A stretch of 64,000 nt of DNA from Alphaproteobacteria bacterium (GCA_030835385.1 JAURPI010000005.1:1-64000), one strand, 5' to 3'. Shown: positions 44,673 to 54,112, counted from the stretch's first letter. Notes: generated by a model not told the origin, from the letters alone. Translations and numbers: made by a program.

Positions 44673-45515
44673 TTACAATTCGAGGTAATCGTCTAACTCT
44701 TTAACTATGTCCGGAAAATGTATCTGGTTATTTCGGGCAAGATCGCTTGGCAGTTCTTCGTAATCAGCGATGACCCGTCCCGCTCCACGAGACATTGTAA
44801 CACCATGGATTTCGGCCATATCCATCCAAGGCCGCCAACTGATGATATTCACTTTATCAACGGTTGTTGGCACGTGAGATATTGAACTATTAACAAGAGC
44901 ATTGGCGTCCGCCCGGAAAGCGAACACCTCATGAAATTTGAGCGGCGCTCCTCCGTCCGTCATCGGTGGAACGTATGAGTCAATACGTTCATTTAACATC
45001 ATATCCCCACCGACACTTGGCAGTGGTTCTAACCAATGCGTGTTGACCACACCTTCCATAGTGTAGGGTTCATTTATGATTTTGAGGTCGAGAGGAATTT
45101 CGAAGCGAGTTGGGCCTAGTACTTGCGCAGGCACTGTGACTGTTCGGTCGGTGTACGGGTTGTTCCATATTTCCATCACTGCGCCAGTCTTAAGGTCAGT
45201 GAAGAATACGAATTCAAAGTATACAGCCACGTAGCTGCCGTCTTCGCGACGTCGATGACGTGTAAAGACCTGCTGCGATATGCCCATTAGTTGGGTGGTC
45301 TCTTGTTCAATGATTGCTGACAAGACGCCATAGGTCCACCGGATGGCAATTTTTCCATCCGTTCGGCCCATCATACGAATTATTTTGTCTAATCGATCGG
45401 CAGGTTCTCCCCATTTCAATGAGGTCGCTACTGGACTCCTTAGACCACTGGACAAGAGTGTGATTGCGCCAAGCGCCGCTGTCGCACCGAGGTGTCGTCT
45501 AGAAAGAAATGGAAT
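44673..45515 (-). CDS. DUF1838-family protein with twin-arginine signal; probable ATT start
   Basis: DUF1838 protein of unknown function. The ORF track starts it at TTG 45455, but upstream codons in the same frame read FLSRRHLGATAALGAITLLS, a textbook Tat signal (SRRHLG plus hydrophobic stretch). No ATG, GTG or TTG precedes it before the in-frame TAG; the only plausible initiator is ATT at 45515, eight bases after GAGG. Family features include WNNPYTDRTVTVPAQVLGP and FFTDLKTGAVMEIWNNPYT, and the C-terminal SRGAGRVIADYEELP. The ATT start could be genuine (as in infC) or a mutated ATG. It sits between a membrane protein and the Mo enzyme, all on one strand. Confidence 0.75.
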   Translation of the reverse strand: MPFLSRRHLGATAALGAITLLSSGLRSPVATSLKWGEPADRLDKIIRMMGRTDGKIAIRWTYGVLSAIIEQETTQLMGISQQVFTRHRRREDGSYVAVYFEFVFFTDLKTGAVMEIWNNPYTDRTVTVPAQVLGPTRFEIPLDLKIINEPYTMEGVVNTHWLEPLPSVGGDMMLNERIDSYVPPMTDGGAPLKFHEVFAFRADANALVNSSISHVPTTVDKVNIISWRPWMDMAEIHGVTMSRGAGRVIADYEELPSDLARNNQIHFPDIVKELDDYLEL

Positions 45516-45557
45516 GCTGGCGCCCTCAAACTACGTTTATGATCGTTGCGTTGGATT

Positions 45558-46280
45558 CTAAGCTTCCCCTAAGTCTCTCTCATCCCTGCCTCCAAATCTA
45601 TACGCTGCAGCTATTAAGCCCGCGTTAAAGATGGGCTCCCCAAAATTACCCAGAATTTGGCCATAATAGAATCCAGGCATCTGCGATAAGCCTGCTGCGA
45701 CAAACATAAATAGGCAGCAGAGGGCCAGCCATTTAAAGCCATGCCTTATCCAAAGTGCAAATCCAACGAGCATCAGAGTGACATTGATAGAGATCGCAGG
45801 GATGGGGGCGACTGAAATACCTTCCGGGGGTGGATTGGCAGGATCACAGATTTGACCGGCTGGAACATTGGTCACCAGCCGAAATGTCTCTCCGTAGCAG
45901 GCTGGGTAAAAGTCGACCTGGAAGATGTAGGGCACGTCCATCGCCATGAAAACAATGGCCACGACGCAGAACAACCCCATAACAACCTTCTTCTGGACAA
46001 AAGCAAAGCCACTCTTACGCAATAGAATGCCGGCAACAATCATTAAGACTGGAAGGACCTGCCAGTGCATGAAATACCGAGTGTAGCTCATTGCCGTAAG
46101 TAAGGCGCCCTCGCCGACATACGCGCCGACCGCAATGGCAAAGTTATCCAGCCACAACATGGATAGGGCGGCGAGAATGAGAAGACTCATCGCATCCTTT
46201 CGTTCCAGCCATAGCTTGACTGAGTAATACAAAGCGACCAGGCACATTACTGTGATGATCGAATAACCAATCGTGATCAT
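45558..46280 (-). CDS. Multi-pass membrane protein of unknown function
   Basis: A 240 aa protein with about seven membrane helices (first MITIGYSIITVMCLVALYYS, then LILAALSMLWLDNFAIAVGA) and a loop near the middle containing FYPACYGETFRLVTNVPAGQ and CDPANPPPEG (two Cys that may bond outside). I recognise no family. It lies 42 bases upstream of the Tat DUF1838 gene in the same direction, so the two are probably co-transcribed with the Mo enzyme. A role in anchoring, quinone interaction or transport is conceivable but not shown. Confidence 0.7.
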   Translation of the reverse strand: MITIGYSIITVMCLVALYYSVKLWLERKDAMSLLILAALSMLWLDNFAIAVGAYVGEGALLTAMSYTRYFMHWQVLPVLMIVAGILLRKSGFAFVQKKVVMGLFCVVAIVFMAMDVPYIFQVDFYPACYGETFRLVTNVPAGQICDPANPPPEGISVAPIPAISINVTLMLVGFALWIRHGFKWLALCCLFMFVAAGLSQMPGFYYGQILGNFGEPIFNAGLIAAAYRFGGRDERDLGEA

Positions 46281-46538
46281 GGTTCCCGTCTCCTCATTAA
46301 TATCCCATACACGTGTAGAGATTTCGCCACATCTTCCGCTCTATCCGCTATTATTTAAACGATAGGCGCAACGGAGCATCTTCGTCTGTTCTTTATGTGG
46401 ACAGAGATGTTGTCTCATAGAACGCTATTGGCTCATGGTTTGAGGACGAGTAGGATTAGGTCTGCTCGATATCACTTGACCTGGGTGCGGTGAAGAACTC
46501 TTACGCCTTTCAACAATGGGAAGCCTGCTACTAATGAC

Positions 46539-46691
46539 ATGGTGACTTGGAGATATGATAAGTTAGAAGATCTTCCCGCAACTATGCGTGAATATGTAGA
46601 AACGGAAGCCCCTTTTGGTGCGCTCCGCCCCTTTACCTTGAAGATAACCAGTCATTACAAGTTGCTGAGCCTTCTAAGTGAAGAAAAGTAG
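46539..46691 (+). CDS. Small hypothetical ORF before the FrnE-like gene
   Basis: A 50 aa ORF (MVTWRYDKLEDLPATMREYV ...) ending 6 bases before the FrnE-like start. The frame is open for about 15 further codons upstream (to 46494). Composition looks protein-like, but the Shine-Dalgarno is poor (GGGAAG about 14 bases upstream), so it may be the 3' remnant of a larger gene. The rest of 46281-46538 shows no feature I can support. Confidence 0.35.
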   Translation: MVTWRYDKLEDLPATMREYVETEAPFGALRPFTLKITSHYKLLSLLSEEK

Positions 46692-46697
46692 TTCATT

Positions 46698-47357
46698 ATG
46701 CGCATTGATATTGTTTTCGATACAGTTTGTCCTTGGTGCTATGTGGGAAAGCGCCGATTTGATAGCGCGTTAAAATTGCGACCAAATCTAAAGCCAGAGA
46801 TTCAATATCGCACCTTCTTATTGAACCCCGACCTTCCAGCTGATGGCGTTGATCGCCAAGAATTTTTGGAACGTAAGTTTGGGTCTTCACATCATTACGA
46901 GCGGGTCATTGAAACGCTTATATTTACGGGCAAAGGTGAAGGCATAAATTTTGCTTTAGATAAAATAGATCGCACCCCCAATTCAGCAAACTCTCATCGG
47001 TTGGTTCGGCTGGCTCAAACCATCGGTGCCCAGGGGCAAGCAGTAGACGCGCTATTTGCCGCCTACTTCGAACGCGGCATGGATATTGGTAATCCGGAGG
47101 TTCTGATCCAACTAGCAGAGGAAATTGGACTCGACCGACAGGTTGCGACAAAACACATGCTAAGTGAGAGCGACCTCAACTCAGTCTTTAATGAGAATGC
47201 CCGGATGCATCGGCTCGGCGTTACAGGCGTGCCATGTTACATCTTTGACGAAAGCAAAGCGATTTCAGGTGCCCAGGAGCCAGAAATCATTGTCCGCATG
47301 CTTGATATGGCGTCTGCGCAGGAAGCTGAGCAACCAACTCTGCAAAGTACAGGCTGA
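46698..47357 (+). CDS. DsbA-family oxidoreductase (FrnE-like)
   Basis: A 219 aa cytoplasmic thioredoxin-fold protein beginning MRIDIVFDTVCPWCYVGKRR, with the CPWC active-site motif and the helical insertion of the FrnE/2-hydroxychromene-2-carboxylate isomerase group. GVTGVPCYIFDESKAISGAQ contains the cis-Pro loop (GVPCY) and the AISGAQ C-terminal motif typical of FrnE. It has no signal peptide. It could act as a disulfide isomerase or, in a degradation cluster, as a glutathione-dependent isomerase. The convergent nitrilase-type gene ends 9 bases after its stop. Confidence 0.88.
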   Translation: MRIDIVFDTVCPWCYVGKRRFDSALKLRPNLKPEIQYRTFLLNPDLPADGVDRQEFLERKFGSSHHYERVIETLIFTGKGEGINFALDKIDRTPNSANSHRLVRLAQTIGAQGQAVDALFAAYFERGMDIGNPEVLIQLAEEIGLDRQVATKHMLSESDLNSVFNENARMHRLGVTGVPCYIFDESKAISGAQEPEIIVRMLDMASAQEAEQPTLQSTG

Positions 47358-47365
47358 CCTGTTTT

Positions 47366-48409
47366 CTATTTGTCTTCAGGTAGATTCACCACGCCTGCCT
47401 CGGCCATCTTGCCCAAGGCCTCCTCTTGCAGTTCCATGATTCTCGCTTTTGAATCCATTGGAGCATCTGCAAATGCATTCGGCGGGTAGAATGAAGACTC
47501 ATTGTACAATGGTCGATACATCTCAATACGTTGGCGCAAAAGCCTATTGCCTGCTCCCGGTATACGTCGTTCGCGACGCAACGCTTCGACATCAATAGTT
47601 GCTGACGCCACAGTGCTCTCTCCAGGGCCACCGACATCAGCAAGAATACGTCCGTGAAAGTCGATGATTTTGGAGTGACCAAGCGTTTGCCCCTCTGGAA
47701 TAAAGGCTCCGATTTGTCCCGTAGCATTTGTTGAGATGAGATACATCATGTTCTCTGAGGCCCGAACTTTCTTAGCTGATTCCCAGCCCCATTTATCTGC
47801 AGCTCCATGATCAGAGGTCGGGTGAAGCAGCACTTCAGCTCCTCTAAACATGAACATCCTGGCGGCTTCCGGATACATGATCTCTCCACAGGGCATCATT
47901 GCGATGTTGCCTAATGGGGTCTTAGCAACCGGGAACGTGCCCTCTAGGCCATACTTGTCCAAATACGCATCCATGAAGTCGTGGGGTGATGCGGTATGAA
48001 CCGTATTAATACGGCGATACTTAAGAATGATGTCGCCTGATGGGTCAATTAGGTAGCAGCAATTAAAATAGCGTCCCGGCCAATCAGGATCTTTTTCATA
48101 ACTGTTCGCGCCGATATAACACTTAAGGTCCTGTGCTGCTTTTTGAAGCTTGGCTGTTTCAGGGCCAGGAATCTCAATACACGCTTTATCAATCCACTCC
48201 TCCGCCGACTCAAGAAGTGGAAAGCCAGTTAGAGCAAACTCCGGGTACAATAGTACGTAGGGCCCTACCCCCCTTGCAGTTCCCTTCGCGAGAGTCACCC
48301 AGCGATCGAGGCTTTTGTTTACAATCGCCATCGCTTCTTCGCGATTGGTCGCGCTGTTGACGGTGTGTGTGTAGACCTGCATGCAGGTCGCTGTCCAAGG
48401 CTGAACCAT
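47366..48409 (-). CDS. Nitrilase/amidase-family protein, triad Lys replaced by Arg (copy A)
   Basis: A 347 aa carbon-nitrogen hydrolase-fold protein without a signal peptide. The triad Glu is in LLYPEFALTGFP and the nucleophile Cys in GNIAMMPCGEIMYPEAAR, followed by FRGAEVLLHPTSD. The Lys segment reads ILKYRRINTVHT, where the catalytic Lys of the family (as in KYRK) is Arg. Its tandem neighbour at 48433 shares this change and about the same length, so it is a subfamily feature, not a sequencing error. Possible substrates are amides, nitriles or ureides. It may be a changed-mechanism enzyme or a binding protein. Confidence 0.87.
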   Translation of the reverse strand: MVQPWTATCMQVYTHTVNSATNREEAMAIVNKSLDRWVTLAKGTARGVGPYVLLYPEFALTGFPLLESAEEWIDKACIEIPGPETAKLQKAAQDLKCYIGANSYEKDPDWPGRYFNCCYLIDPSGDIILKYRRINTVHTASPHDFMDAYLDKYGLEGTFPVAKTPLGNIAMMPCGEIMYPEAARMFMFRGAEVLLHPTSDHGAADKWGWESAKKVRASENMMYLISTNATGQIGAFIPEGQTLGHSKIIDFHGRILADVGGPGESTVASATIDVEALRRERRIPGAGNRLLRQRIEMYRPLYNESSFYPPNAFADAPMDSKARIMELQEEALGKMAEAGVVNLPEDK

Positions 48410-48432
48410 GACTCTCTCCTAGTGTATATTCG

Positions 48433-49470
48433 TTACTTGCGTGGTGGCAGCATGTCGTTATTGACCATGTTATCTAAGGCAACGTTTAGCGCCTCTTTGA
48501 CCGCCTTACGAGATTCCATTGGTTTTTCTGCAAACCTATTTACAGGGTAAATTGAAGTGGAGGCGTATAAGGCTGCATACGCTTCTGGACGGGATTGCGC
48601 CAATCGGTTGAAACCGCCCCGTGTAGAGCGCACACGACGCAACGCCTCAACGTCGATCAGCGAAGAGCATCGTAACGATTCCCCTGGTGTAGGACCTTGC
48701 GTCAGAACTCTTCCTTCCCAGTCGAAGATTCTAGATTGCCCAGCGATATCGTTAATGCCGCGGTAGGCTTCTGGCATACCGCCAGCGTTTGCCGAGATAA
48801 AGTAAACCATGTTTTCTGAGGCACGGACCTTCTTTGCGGATTGCCAACTCCAATTATCGTCTGCGCCATAATCAGATGTTGGATGGAGGATAACTTCAGC
48901 TCCCCTAAAGGCCAACGCTCTTGCTGCTTCGGGATACATAACTTCACCGCAGGGCATCATGCCAATGTTGCCCAGGGGAGTCTTGGCGACAGGGAACATG
49001 CCCTCGATACCGTACTTGTCGAGATACTTATCTAGAAAATCATGTGGTGACGCAGAATGGGCCGTGTTGATGCGCCGGTATTTCAAGATAATTTCACCCG
49101 AGTCATCTATTAGGTATGAGCAATTGAAGTAACGGCCAGGCCACTCCGGATCAGTTTCGTAACTGTTCGCACCGATGTAGCATTTGTAGTCCTGAGCCAA
49201 TTTTTGCAGGCGCTCTGTCTCTGGTCCAGGAATCTCAAAGCATGCTTTGGCAATCCACTCTTCTGCACTCTCATGAATGGGAAACCCTTGTAGGGCAAAT
49301 TCGGGAAACAACATCAGCTGTTTTTCGTCGCTGCGTTTGGCGGCCCCGACCAGTTCCGTCCAACGGTCGAGACTTTTATGTACGATTGCCATTGCATCGT
49401 CGCGGGTCGACACCCGATTAAGAATGCGGGTGTAGATCTGCATACAGGTCGCGCGCCACGGATTAATCAT
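48433..49470 (-). CDS. Nitrilase/amidase-family protein, triad Lys replaced by Arg (copy B)
   Basis: A 345 aa paralogue of the 47366 product, 23 bases upstream of it on the same strand, from a tandem duplication. Glu is in MLFPEFALQGFP, Cys in GNIGMMPCGEVMYPEAARAL, and the Lys position is Arg in ILKYRRINTAHS. The long segment PHDFLDKYLDKYGIEGMFPV is shared with copy A. It also resembles the secreted Cys-less nitrilase at 19760 in PDWPG/PEWPGRYFNCSYLI and in the region after the Lys. It is expected to be cytoplasmic; the product is unknown. Confidence 0.87.
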   Translation of the reverse strand: MINPWRATCMQIYTRILNRVSTRDDAMAIVHKSLDRWTELVGAAKRSDEKQLMLFPEFALQGFPIHESAEEWIAKACFEIPGPETERLQKLAQDYKCYIGANSYETDPEWPGRYFNCSYLIDDSGEIILKYRRINTAHSASPHDFLDKYLDKYGIEGMFPVAKTPLGNIGMMPCGEVMYPEAARALAFRGAEVILHPTSDYGADDNWSWQSAKKVRASENMVYFISANAGGMPEAYRGINDIAGQSRIFDWEGRVLTQGPTPGESLRCSSLIDVEALRRVRSTRGGFNRLAQSRPEAYAALYASTSIYPVNRFAEKPMESRKAVKEALNVALDNMVNNDMLPPRK

Positions 49471-49675
49471 GATAGGTTCCTTGTCAGCGAATAAGCCACA
49501 ATATTTTAGTTACGATAGATCAGTGTTGAGCAGACCGGCTTACCCAACATATCTGCCTCCACTAGTTAGCCATTCTCATAGGTTGATGGGAATATCAAAG
49601 GACCCATTCCTTGGGCGGGCCGACAATAATCAATGCACGCCGGTCATTCCCAAAAGCAGGTAGCGCTCCTAAGTC

Positions 49676-50908
49676 TTAAACCTCTGACCTTAAGCGGGTT
49701 GCTCTCTGCATACCAAAGATTGTTAGAATAATAGCAATTTGAAATAAACCGGAAATTAAGAAAACGTTTTCTGCCCGTCCACCGTCTAATAAAACACCGA
49801 ACACGATAGGCGCCACTATTCCTCCGACGTTTAGCCCTGTGGACACAAAACCAAACACCGTTCCGATAGAATCTTTTGGAGTTACGGCTCTTACGAGCAA
49901 GTCACGAGACGGCGCTGTCATTCCGGTTGCAAAGCCAGCTACGGACATTGCAACCATGATGGCTACCACGGTCATTTCTGTCAGGCCCATGGTAAGAATC
50001 GCTACTCCTGAAAATACAGTTCCGTAGATAGCGATCAGATCGTGACGATGAGTCCGGTCACTAAGCGCGCCTCCAAAAAGTATCCCAACACTACTCGCCG
50101 CCAGGAATACCGTGAGTGTAATATTTGCAGTGGCAAGCGGCATTTCATACATCTGATCGAACACGGAAACAGAAAAGTAAGAAACACCGGTGTGAGCGAC
50201 TGAGATGAACAGCCAAAAAATGAAGCCCATCAGAATGGGCAATGATAGCAATAAACCTGCGGTCCGTTTCAGCGTACCACCTGTTTTTCGCCGCTCCCCT
50301 TCATTCGCAGGGTCTGGCGTCTCTGGGTCCACCAAGATATGGCCACAGACTTGAAGAATCCCCGCAATTACAAGGCCTCCACCGCCTATGAGAACTACTG
50401 CTGTTTCCCAATTAATTGTGGTGGCGAGTATCACCATTATCAAAGGTGCAGTTGCGCTACCGGCAAAGCCAGAGACCGTGTGGACGCTAAAAGCGCGGCC
50501 CATCATCTCTGGGGCAACAGTGCGATTAAGTATAGAATAATCTGCGGGATGGTATACGGCGTTGGCTAGACCTGCTGGCACCATCATGACCAATAAAATC
50601 CAATATGAGGACGCAAGTCCAATTACAATCAACGACAGTCCCTGAAGGGCAACAGCGGTAGTAAGCAGCTTCGGTGCATCTAGCCGGTCGACCAGCATGC
50701 CCATTGGCAGCTGGGTCAAAGCGCTCACAACATTGAACACAACAATGAGCAATCCTAATTCCGTATAGCTGACGGAGAGATCGTCTCTTAAGAGTGGAAA
50801 TAGCGGCGGTAGAACGAAAAAAAAGAAATGACTGTATAGATGAGCAAGACTGATGAGACCTGTTACCTTAATGCTGTTTGCTGTTTCGGATGTGGATGAT
50901 TCTATCAT
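49676..50908 (-). CDS. MFS transporter (12 TM)
   Basis: A 410 aa major facilitator protein with about 12 membrane helices. MFS signatures include LPMGMLVDRLDAPKLL (loop 2-3) and GGALSDRTHRHDL (loop 8-9). The substrate is unknown. The start overlaps the upstream MFS gene by 4 bases (ATGA), so the two pumps are made together. The lack of a regulator in the cluster leaves the inducer unknown. The gene could export a product or import an aromatic substrate for the nearby enzymes. Confidence 0.88.
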   Translation of the reverse strand: MIESSTSETANSIKVTGLISLAHLYSHFFFFVLPPLFPLLRDDLSVSYTELGLLIVVFNVVSALTQLPMGMLVDRLDAPKLLTTAVALQGLSLIVIGLASSYWILLVMMVPAGLANAVYHPADYSILNRTVAPEMMGRAFSVHTVSGFAGSATAPLIMVILATTINWETAVVLIGGGGLVIAGILQVCGHILVDPETPDPANEGERRKTGGTLKRTAGLLLSLPILMGFIFWLFISVAHTGVSYFSVSVFDQMYEMPLATANITLTVFLAASSVGILFGGALSDRTHRHDLIAIYGTVFSGVAILTMGLTEMTVVAIMVAMSVAGFATGMTAPSRDLLVRAVTPKDSIGTVFGFVSTGLNVGGIVAPIVFGVLLDGGRAENVFLISGLFQIAIILTIFGMQRATRLRSEV

Positions 50909-52143
50909 GGCGTTACACTGTCTTTGATATCAGCGGTGTCTCGACGTCGACCGTCAACTATTGGCGTACTTAGAAAGAGACCAAGAGCAACGACGGTAAT
51001 CACGCCGGTAATCCCGAACGGGAGCCAATTTGCGGTTTGATAAAGCGCTGCTGCTGAAGCCGGTGCAACAAGGAAGGCGATTGACTGAGTCGATGTTGAA
51101 ATGCCGGCCAAACGGCCCTGAGAGTCAGGACCAGAAGCGAGGGAAAGAGAGGTGTTTATTGTCGGCATTGAGAAACCCTGCCCAAGTCCATTACACACCA
51201 TAGCGGCTATAAACATTGCCTGGGTCGAGCTTGTCCATAGCAATCCTATGGAAAGTAAAGTCACGCTTACGCCGATGACTATAAGTGTTTTTGGGCTCTG
51301 GTTAATGCGTCGTAGAACAAATGCCTGGATAAACACATTTGCAGCCGCAGCGCACATAAGGCCTAACCCCATTGCTTGGGCAGCTGGAACTGGTTCTAAA
51401 GAAAAACGATCTTGCACAAAAAAGCCTACAATGGAGAACGTACCGTAGGTGCCTACCAAGAAACACGCTGCGCTAACCGCGATTTTGAGTATCGGTCCTT
51501 TTAGTAGATGACGATAACGAACATTTGTCGCGCTAGTCGACGATCGCGTTTTCGGTAAGAATAATCTTGCGAATATAGCCGAAAAGAGTCCCGTAACTGC
51601 GATGATGTAAAACGGTGCAGATAACCCAAAGCCGGTAAAGAATGCGGATACTGACGGTCCTAATATAGCCCCCGTACTTGTAGCTGCGGTCAACATAGAT
51701 ATTGCACGCAGGCGCATCTCTGGAGAGGACATATCGGCGGCCAGTGCCATAGCCGACGGAGTAACAGCCCCAGCCCCCACAGCGAACAAAGCTCTTGAGC
51801 CCACGAGCATCCACAAAATAGCCATTCCCGAAACTAGCCCGCTAATCGCCGCATCAACGATCAGACCAAACATCACGACGGATATCACGAAAGCGAAACA
51901 GCCGATGATGATCACTCGCCGCCGTCCCCAAGTTTCGCTCACGGCGCCCCACATCGGCCCGGTAAACAACATAAAAAGGCCGTGGACAGACATAACCAAA
52001 CCAATTTGGTAGTCCGCCATGCCTACTTGTCGGCCGATAGGAGGCAAAATCGTGAACAGAAATGCCTGCCCCACAATCATGATCATAACTGCGTAAAAGA
52101 GAGACGCGCTGACTTGAAATGGCAGTTTGCCGTCGACGGACAT
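50905..52143 (-). CDS. MFS transporter (12 TM), second
   Basis: A major facilitator protein of about 412 aa. The ORF track starts it at 52362, but that N-terminus is not transporter-like and runs into the divergent hydrolase promoter. ATG 52143 (MSVDGKLPFQVSASLFYAVM) is used; GTG 52179 with AGG six bases upstream is an alternative. The loop 2-3 signature is GPMWGAVSETWGRRRVIIIG, typical of drug/proton antiporter families. It is coupled to the second MFS gene. Confidence 0.87.
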   Translation of the reverse strand: MSVDGKLPFQVSASLFYAVMIMIVGQAFLFTILPPIGRQVGMADYQIGLVMSVHGLFMLFTGPMWGAVSETWGRRRVIIIGCFAFVISVVMFGLIVDAAISGLVSGMAILWMLVGSRALFAVGAGAVTPSAMALAADMSSPEMRLRAISMLTAATSTGAILGPSVSAFFTGFGLSAPFYIIAVTGLFSAIFARLFLPKTRSSTSATNVRYRHLLKGPILKIAVSAACFLVGTYGTFSIVGFFVQDRFSLEPVPAAQAMGLGLMCAAAANVFIQAFVLRRINQSPKTLIVIGVSVTLLSIGLLWTSSTQAMFIAAMVCNGLGQGFSMPTINTSLSLASGPDSQGRLAGISTSTQSIAFLVAPASAAALYQTANWLPFGITGVITVVALGLFLSTPIVDGRRRDTADIKDSVTP

Positions 52144-52336
52144 GACGGGTGGCGACGCTTCTGTAGGAGATGAGGACACGAAGAACCTGACTAGATAATC
52201 AATGGAGACGGATTTGACCTCTTTGACAGGCAGTACGCAAGGGTGAGGAAATTGCCGTGTTCGCGTGGCGCAGAATTGACCTGGGCTCGGTATAGTGGTT
52301 TTAAGTAAATACATTGAAATACGAGGATATATCCTG

Positions 52337-53140
52337 ATGACACGACCCCGCCGCGGATACACCGATGGTCCTTTTGGCCAAATCCATTTTCAGGACACGG
52401 GGGGTGACGGATTCCCCCTCATTCTTTGCCATCAAGCTCCCATTACCTCTCGTCAATACGACACGGTCTATCCGCTTCTCGCTGCTGAGGGTATTCGGGC
52501 CATTGGTATTGATACACCGGGATTTGGATTGTCTGACGAGCCCGATCATGTTCCGACGGTGGAAGAATACGCGACTGCAATACCGCCCGTCCTCGATCAC
52601 CTTGCAATTACGCAAACAGATATTTTGGGGCATCACACTGGCGGGTTGATTGCGACTGAAGTCGCCCTTCAATTCCCAGATCGCGTACGCAACTTGATTA
52701 TCAATGGTCCCTCCCCCTTCACGCCGGAAGAGATTGTTGAATGGAATGGGTTTGTTGAAAAGTTCGAGAAAAACTTCGAGCACAAAAAAGATGGCACACA
52801 CTTAAGCAAATTGTTCGCTCGACGGTGGGAATGGGCGGATGAAGATACCGATCCCGCCTTAGTAACTCGGTATGTTGTCGAGCAACTGCAGGGCTATGGA
52901 CCATTTTGGTACGGACACAATGCGGCCTTTTCATACGACCACAATGTTACTCTCCCAAAGATCAATCATCGCACGATGATTCTGATAAATACCGGCGATA
53001 TCATCTACGAACACGCGAAAAAAGCTCACGAGATACGACCAGACTTTGAATTTTGTGAGCTCAAAGGCGGAGGTATCGACATAACCGATCAAATGCCCAA
53101 GGAATGGGTCGATGCAGTCGCAAACTTTCTCAAAGGCTGA
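52337..53140 (+). CDS. Alpha/beta hydrolase-fold protein with His at the nucleophile position
   Basis: A protein of about 267 aa. ATG 52337 is used; the ORF-track start at 52295 is upstream of GAGGATAT. The core is clear: HQAPITSRQYDTVYPLLAAE (oxyanion region) and TPGFGLSDEP. The nucleophile elbow reads ILGHHTGGLIATEVALQF, where active hydrolases have GHSTGG or GHSMGG. Ser/Asp/Cys is absent at that position and His is there instead. It may have lost the usual catalysis or use a different mechanism. It converges with the next hydrolase gene 5 bases downstream. Confidence 0.85.
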   Translation: MTRPRRGYTDGPFGQIHFQDTGGDGFPLILCHQAPITSRQYDTVYPLLAAEGIRAIGIDTPGFGLSDEPDHVPTVEEYATAIPPVLDHLAITQTDILGHHTGGLIATEVALQFPDRVRNLIINGPSPFTPEEIVEWNGFVEKFEKNFEHKKDGTHLSKLFARRWEWADEDTDPALVTRYVVEQLQGYGPFWYGHNAAFSYDHNVTLPKINHRTMILINTGDIIYEHAKKAHEIRPDFEFCELKGGGIDITDQMPKEWVDAVANFLKG

Positions 53141-53145
53141 GGGTT

Positions 53146-53970
53146 TTAAACGCCCAAGAAAGACATAATGGAAGTTGCCGTGTCTTCCGGCTTGTCTTGA
53201 TGAGGGAACGCACTCGCATCTTGAATTGCCTCAGACTGTCCGTTCTTCATTAGTGCGATCGCTGGTTCAGCGAAGCGACCGTAATTTCCGTTTGTGCCGT
53301 AGGCCATGAGAACAGGTGCGTCGATGCGCGGTAGAATACTGAGATAATCATACAATGCCACACCTCTCGCACAGGGTTGAATCCACCGCCCTGCTGCTTG
53401 GCGACTGAGTGTCATCTCTTCCATATGCGCGGGGTCGCGCATTCCAAAGATATTTTCCATAAAGGAGTGAGGGCGTGGCAACGGAACCTCATTACTATCA
53501 AAAAGACCATCTGCGATGGCTTCAGCTGCGTCCGACTTCAGAGAAGAGTGAGGCACGCCCCCTCCTAAAGCTGAACCAACAGTAATCAATGCACGGATCC
53601 TCTCTGGCCAAAGACTTGCGCACACAGCGCCGACACAGCCACCAATAGAACTTCCAACGATACTCACAGTGTGTTCATCGACCTCGTTGAGCGTCGCCAT
53701 AAGGTGAGACGCCAGCTCTTCCTGGGTCGCGATGAAGGGGGCCTCCCCGTTCATACTTGAGCTACCGTGTCCGGTTAGATCGACAGCCATGACCCGCATA
53801 CGTGTTGCGAGAATGGGCATGACCCCGCGCCATTCTGAGGTCCAGCCGCCAAGCTTATGAAGAAGAAGAACAGTCTGATCACCCTGCCCACCCACAACAT
53901 AATGAATTCTTCCGCCGACGACAGGAATATGCCCCTCAGAAAATCCTGGAAGTGTCGATACATCGGACAT
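53146..53970 (-). CDS. Alpha/beta hydrolase, intact nucleophile
   Basis: A 274 aa hydrolase with a Ser nucleophile elbow VGSSIGGCVGAVCASLW and a predicted catalytic His in the C-terminal region (FPHQDKPED). HKLGGWTSEWRGVMPILA and DLTGHGSSS are the oxyanion and strand-5/6 regions. The ATG at 53970 has GAAGG 9 bases upstream. It resembles the 3-oxoadipate enol-lactonase / C-C hydrolase group of the fold. The substrate is unknown. Unlike its neighbour at 52337 it keeps the triad. Confidence 0.87.
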   Translation of the reverse strand: MSDVSTLPGFSEGHIPVVGGRIHYVVGGQGDQTVLLLHKLGGWTSEWRGVMPILATRMRVMAVDLTGHGSSSMNGEAPFIATQEELASHLMATLNEVDEHTVSIVGSSIGGCVGAVCASLWPERIRALITVGSALGGGVPHSSLKSDAAEAIADGLFDSNEVPLPRPHSFMENIFGMRDPAHMEEMTLSRQAAGRWIQPCARGVALYDYLSILPRIDAPVLMAYGTNGNYGRFAEPAIALMKNGQSEAIQDASAFPHQDKPEDTATSIMSFLGV

Positions 53971-54112
53971 CGTATATGCACCTTCTCTAGCATAAATCTC
54001 GGTCTTGAGCCCTGGTTATAGGGTCGGTCAATATGTCCCGGGGGGCAAGCTTGAAATGGCGGAAAAATCGCAGCACGATCAATCCAAAATGGGAAATTAG
54101 AAAGAGTATGAG

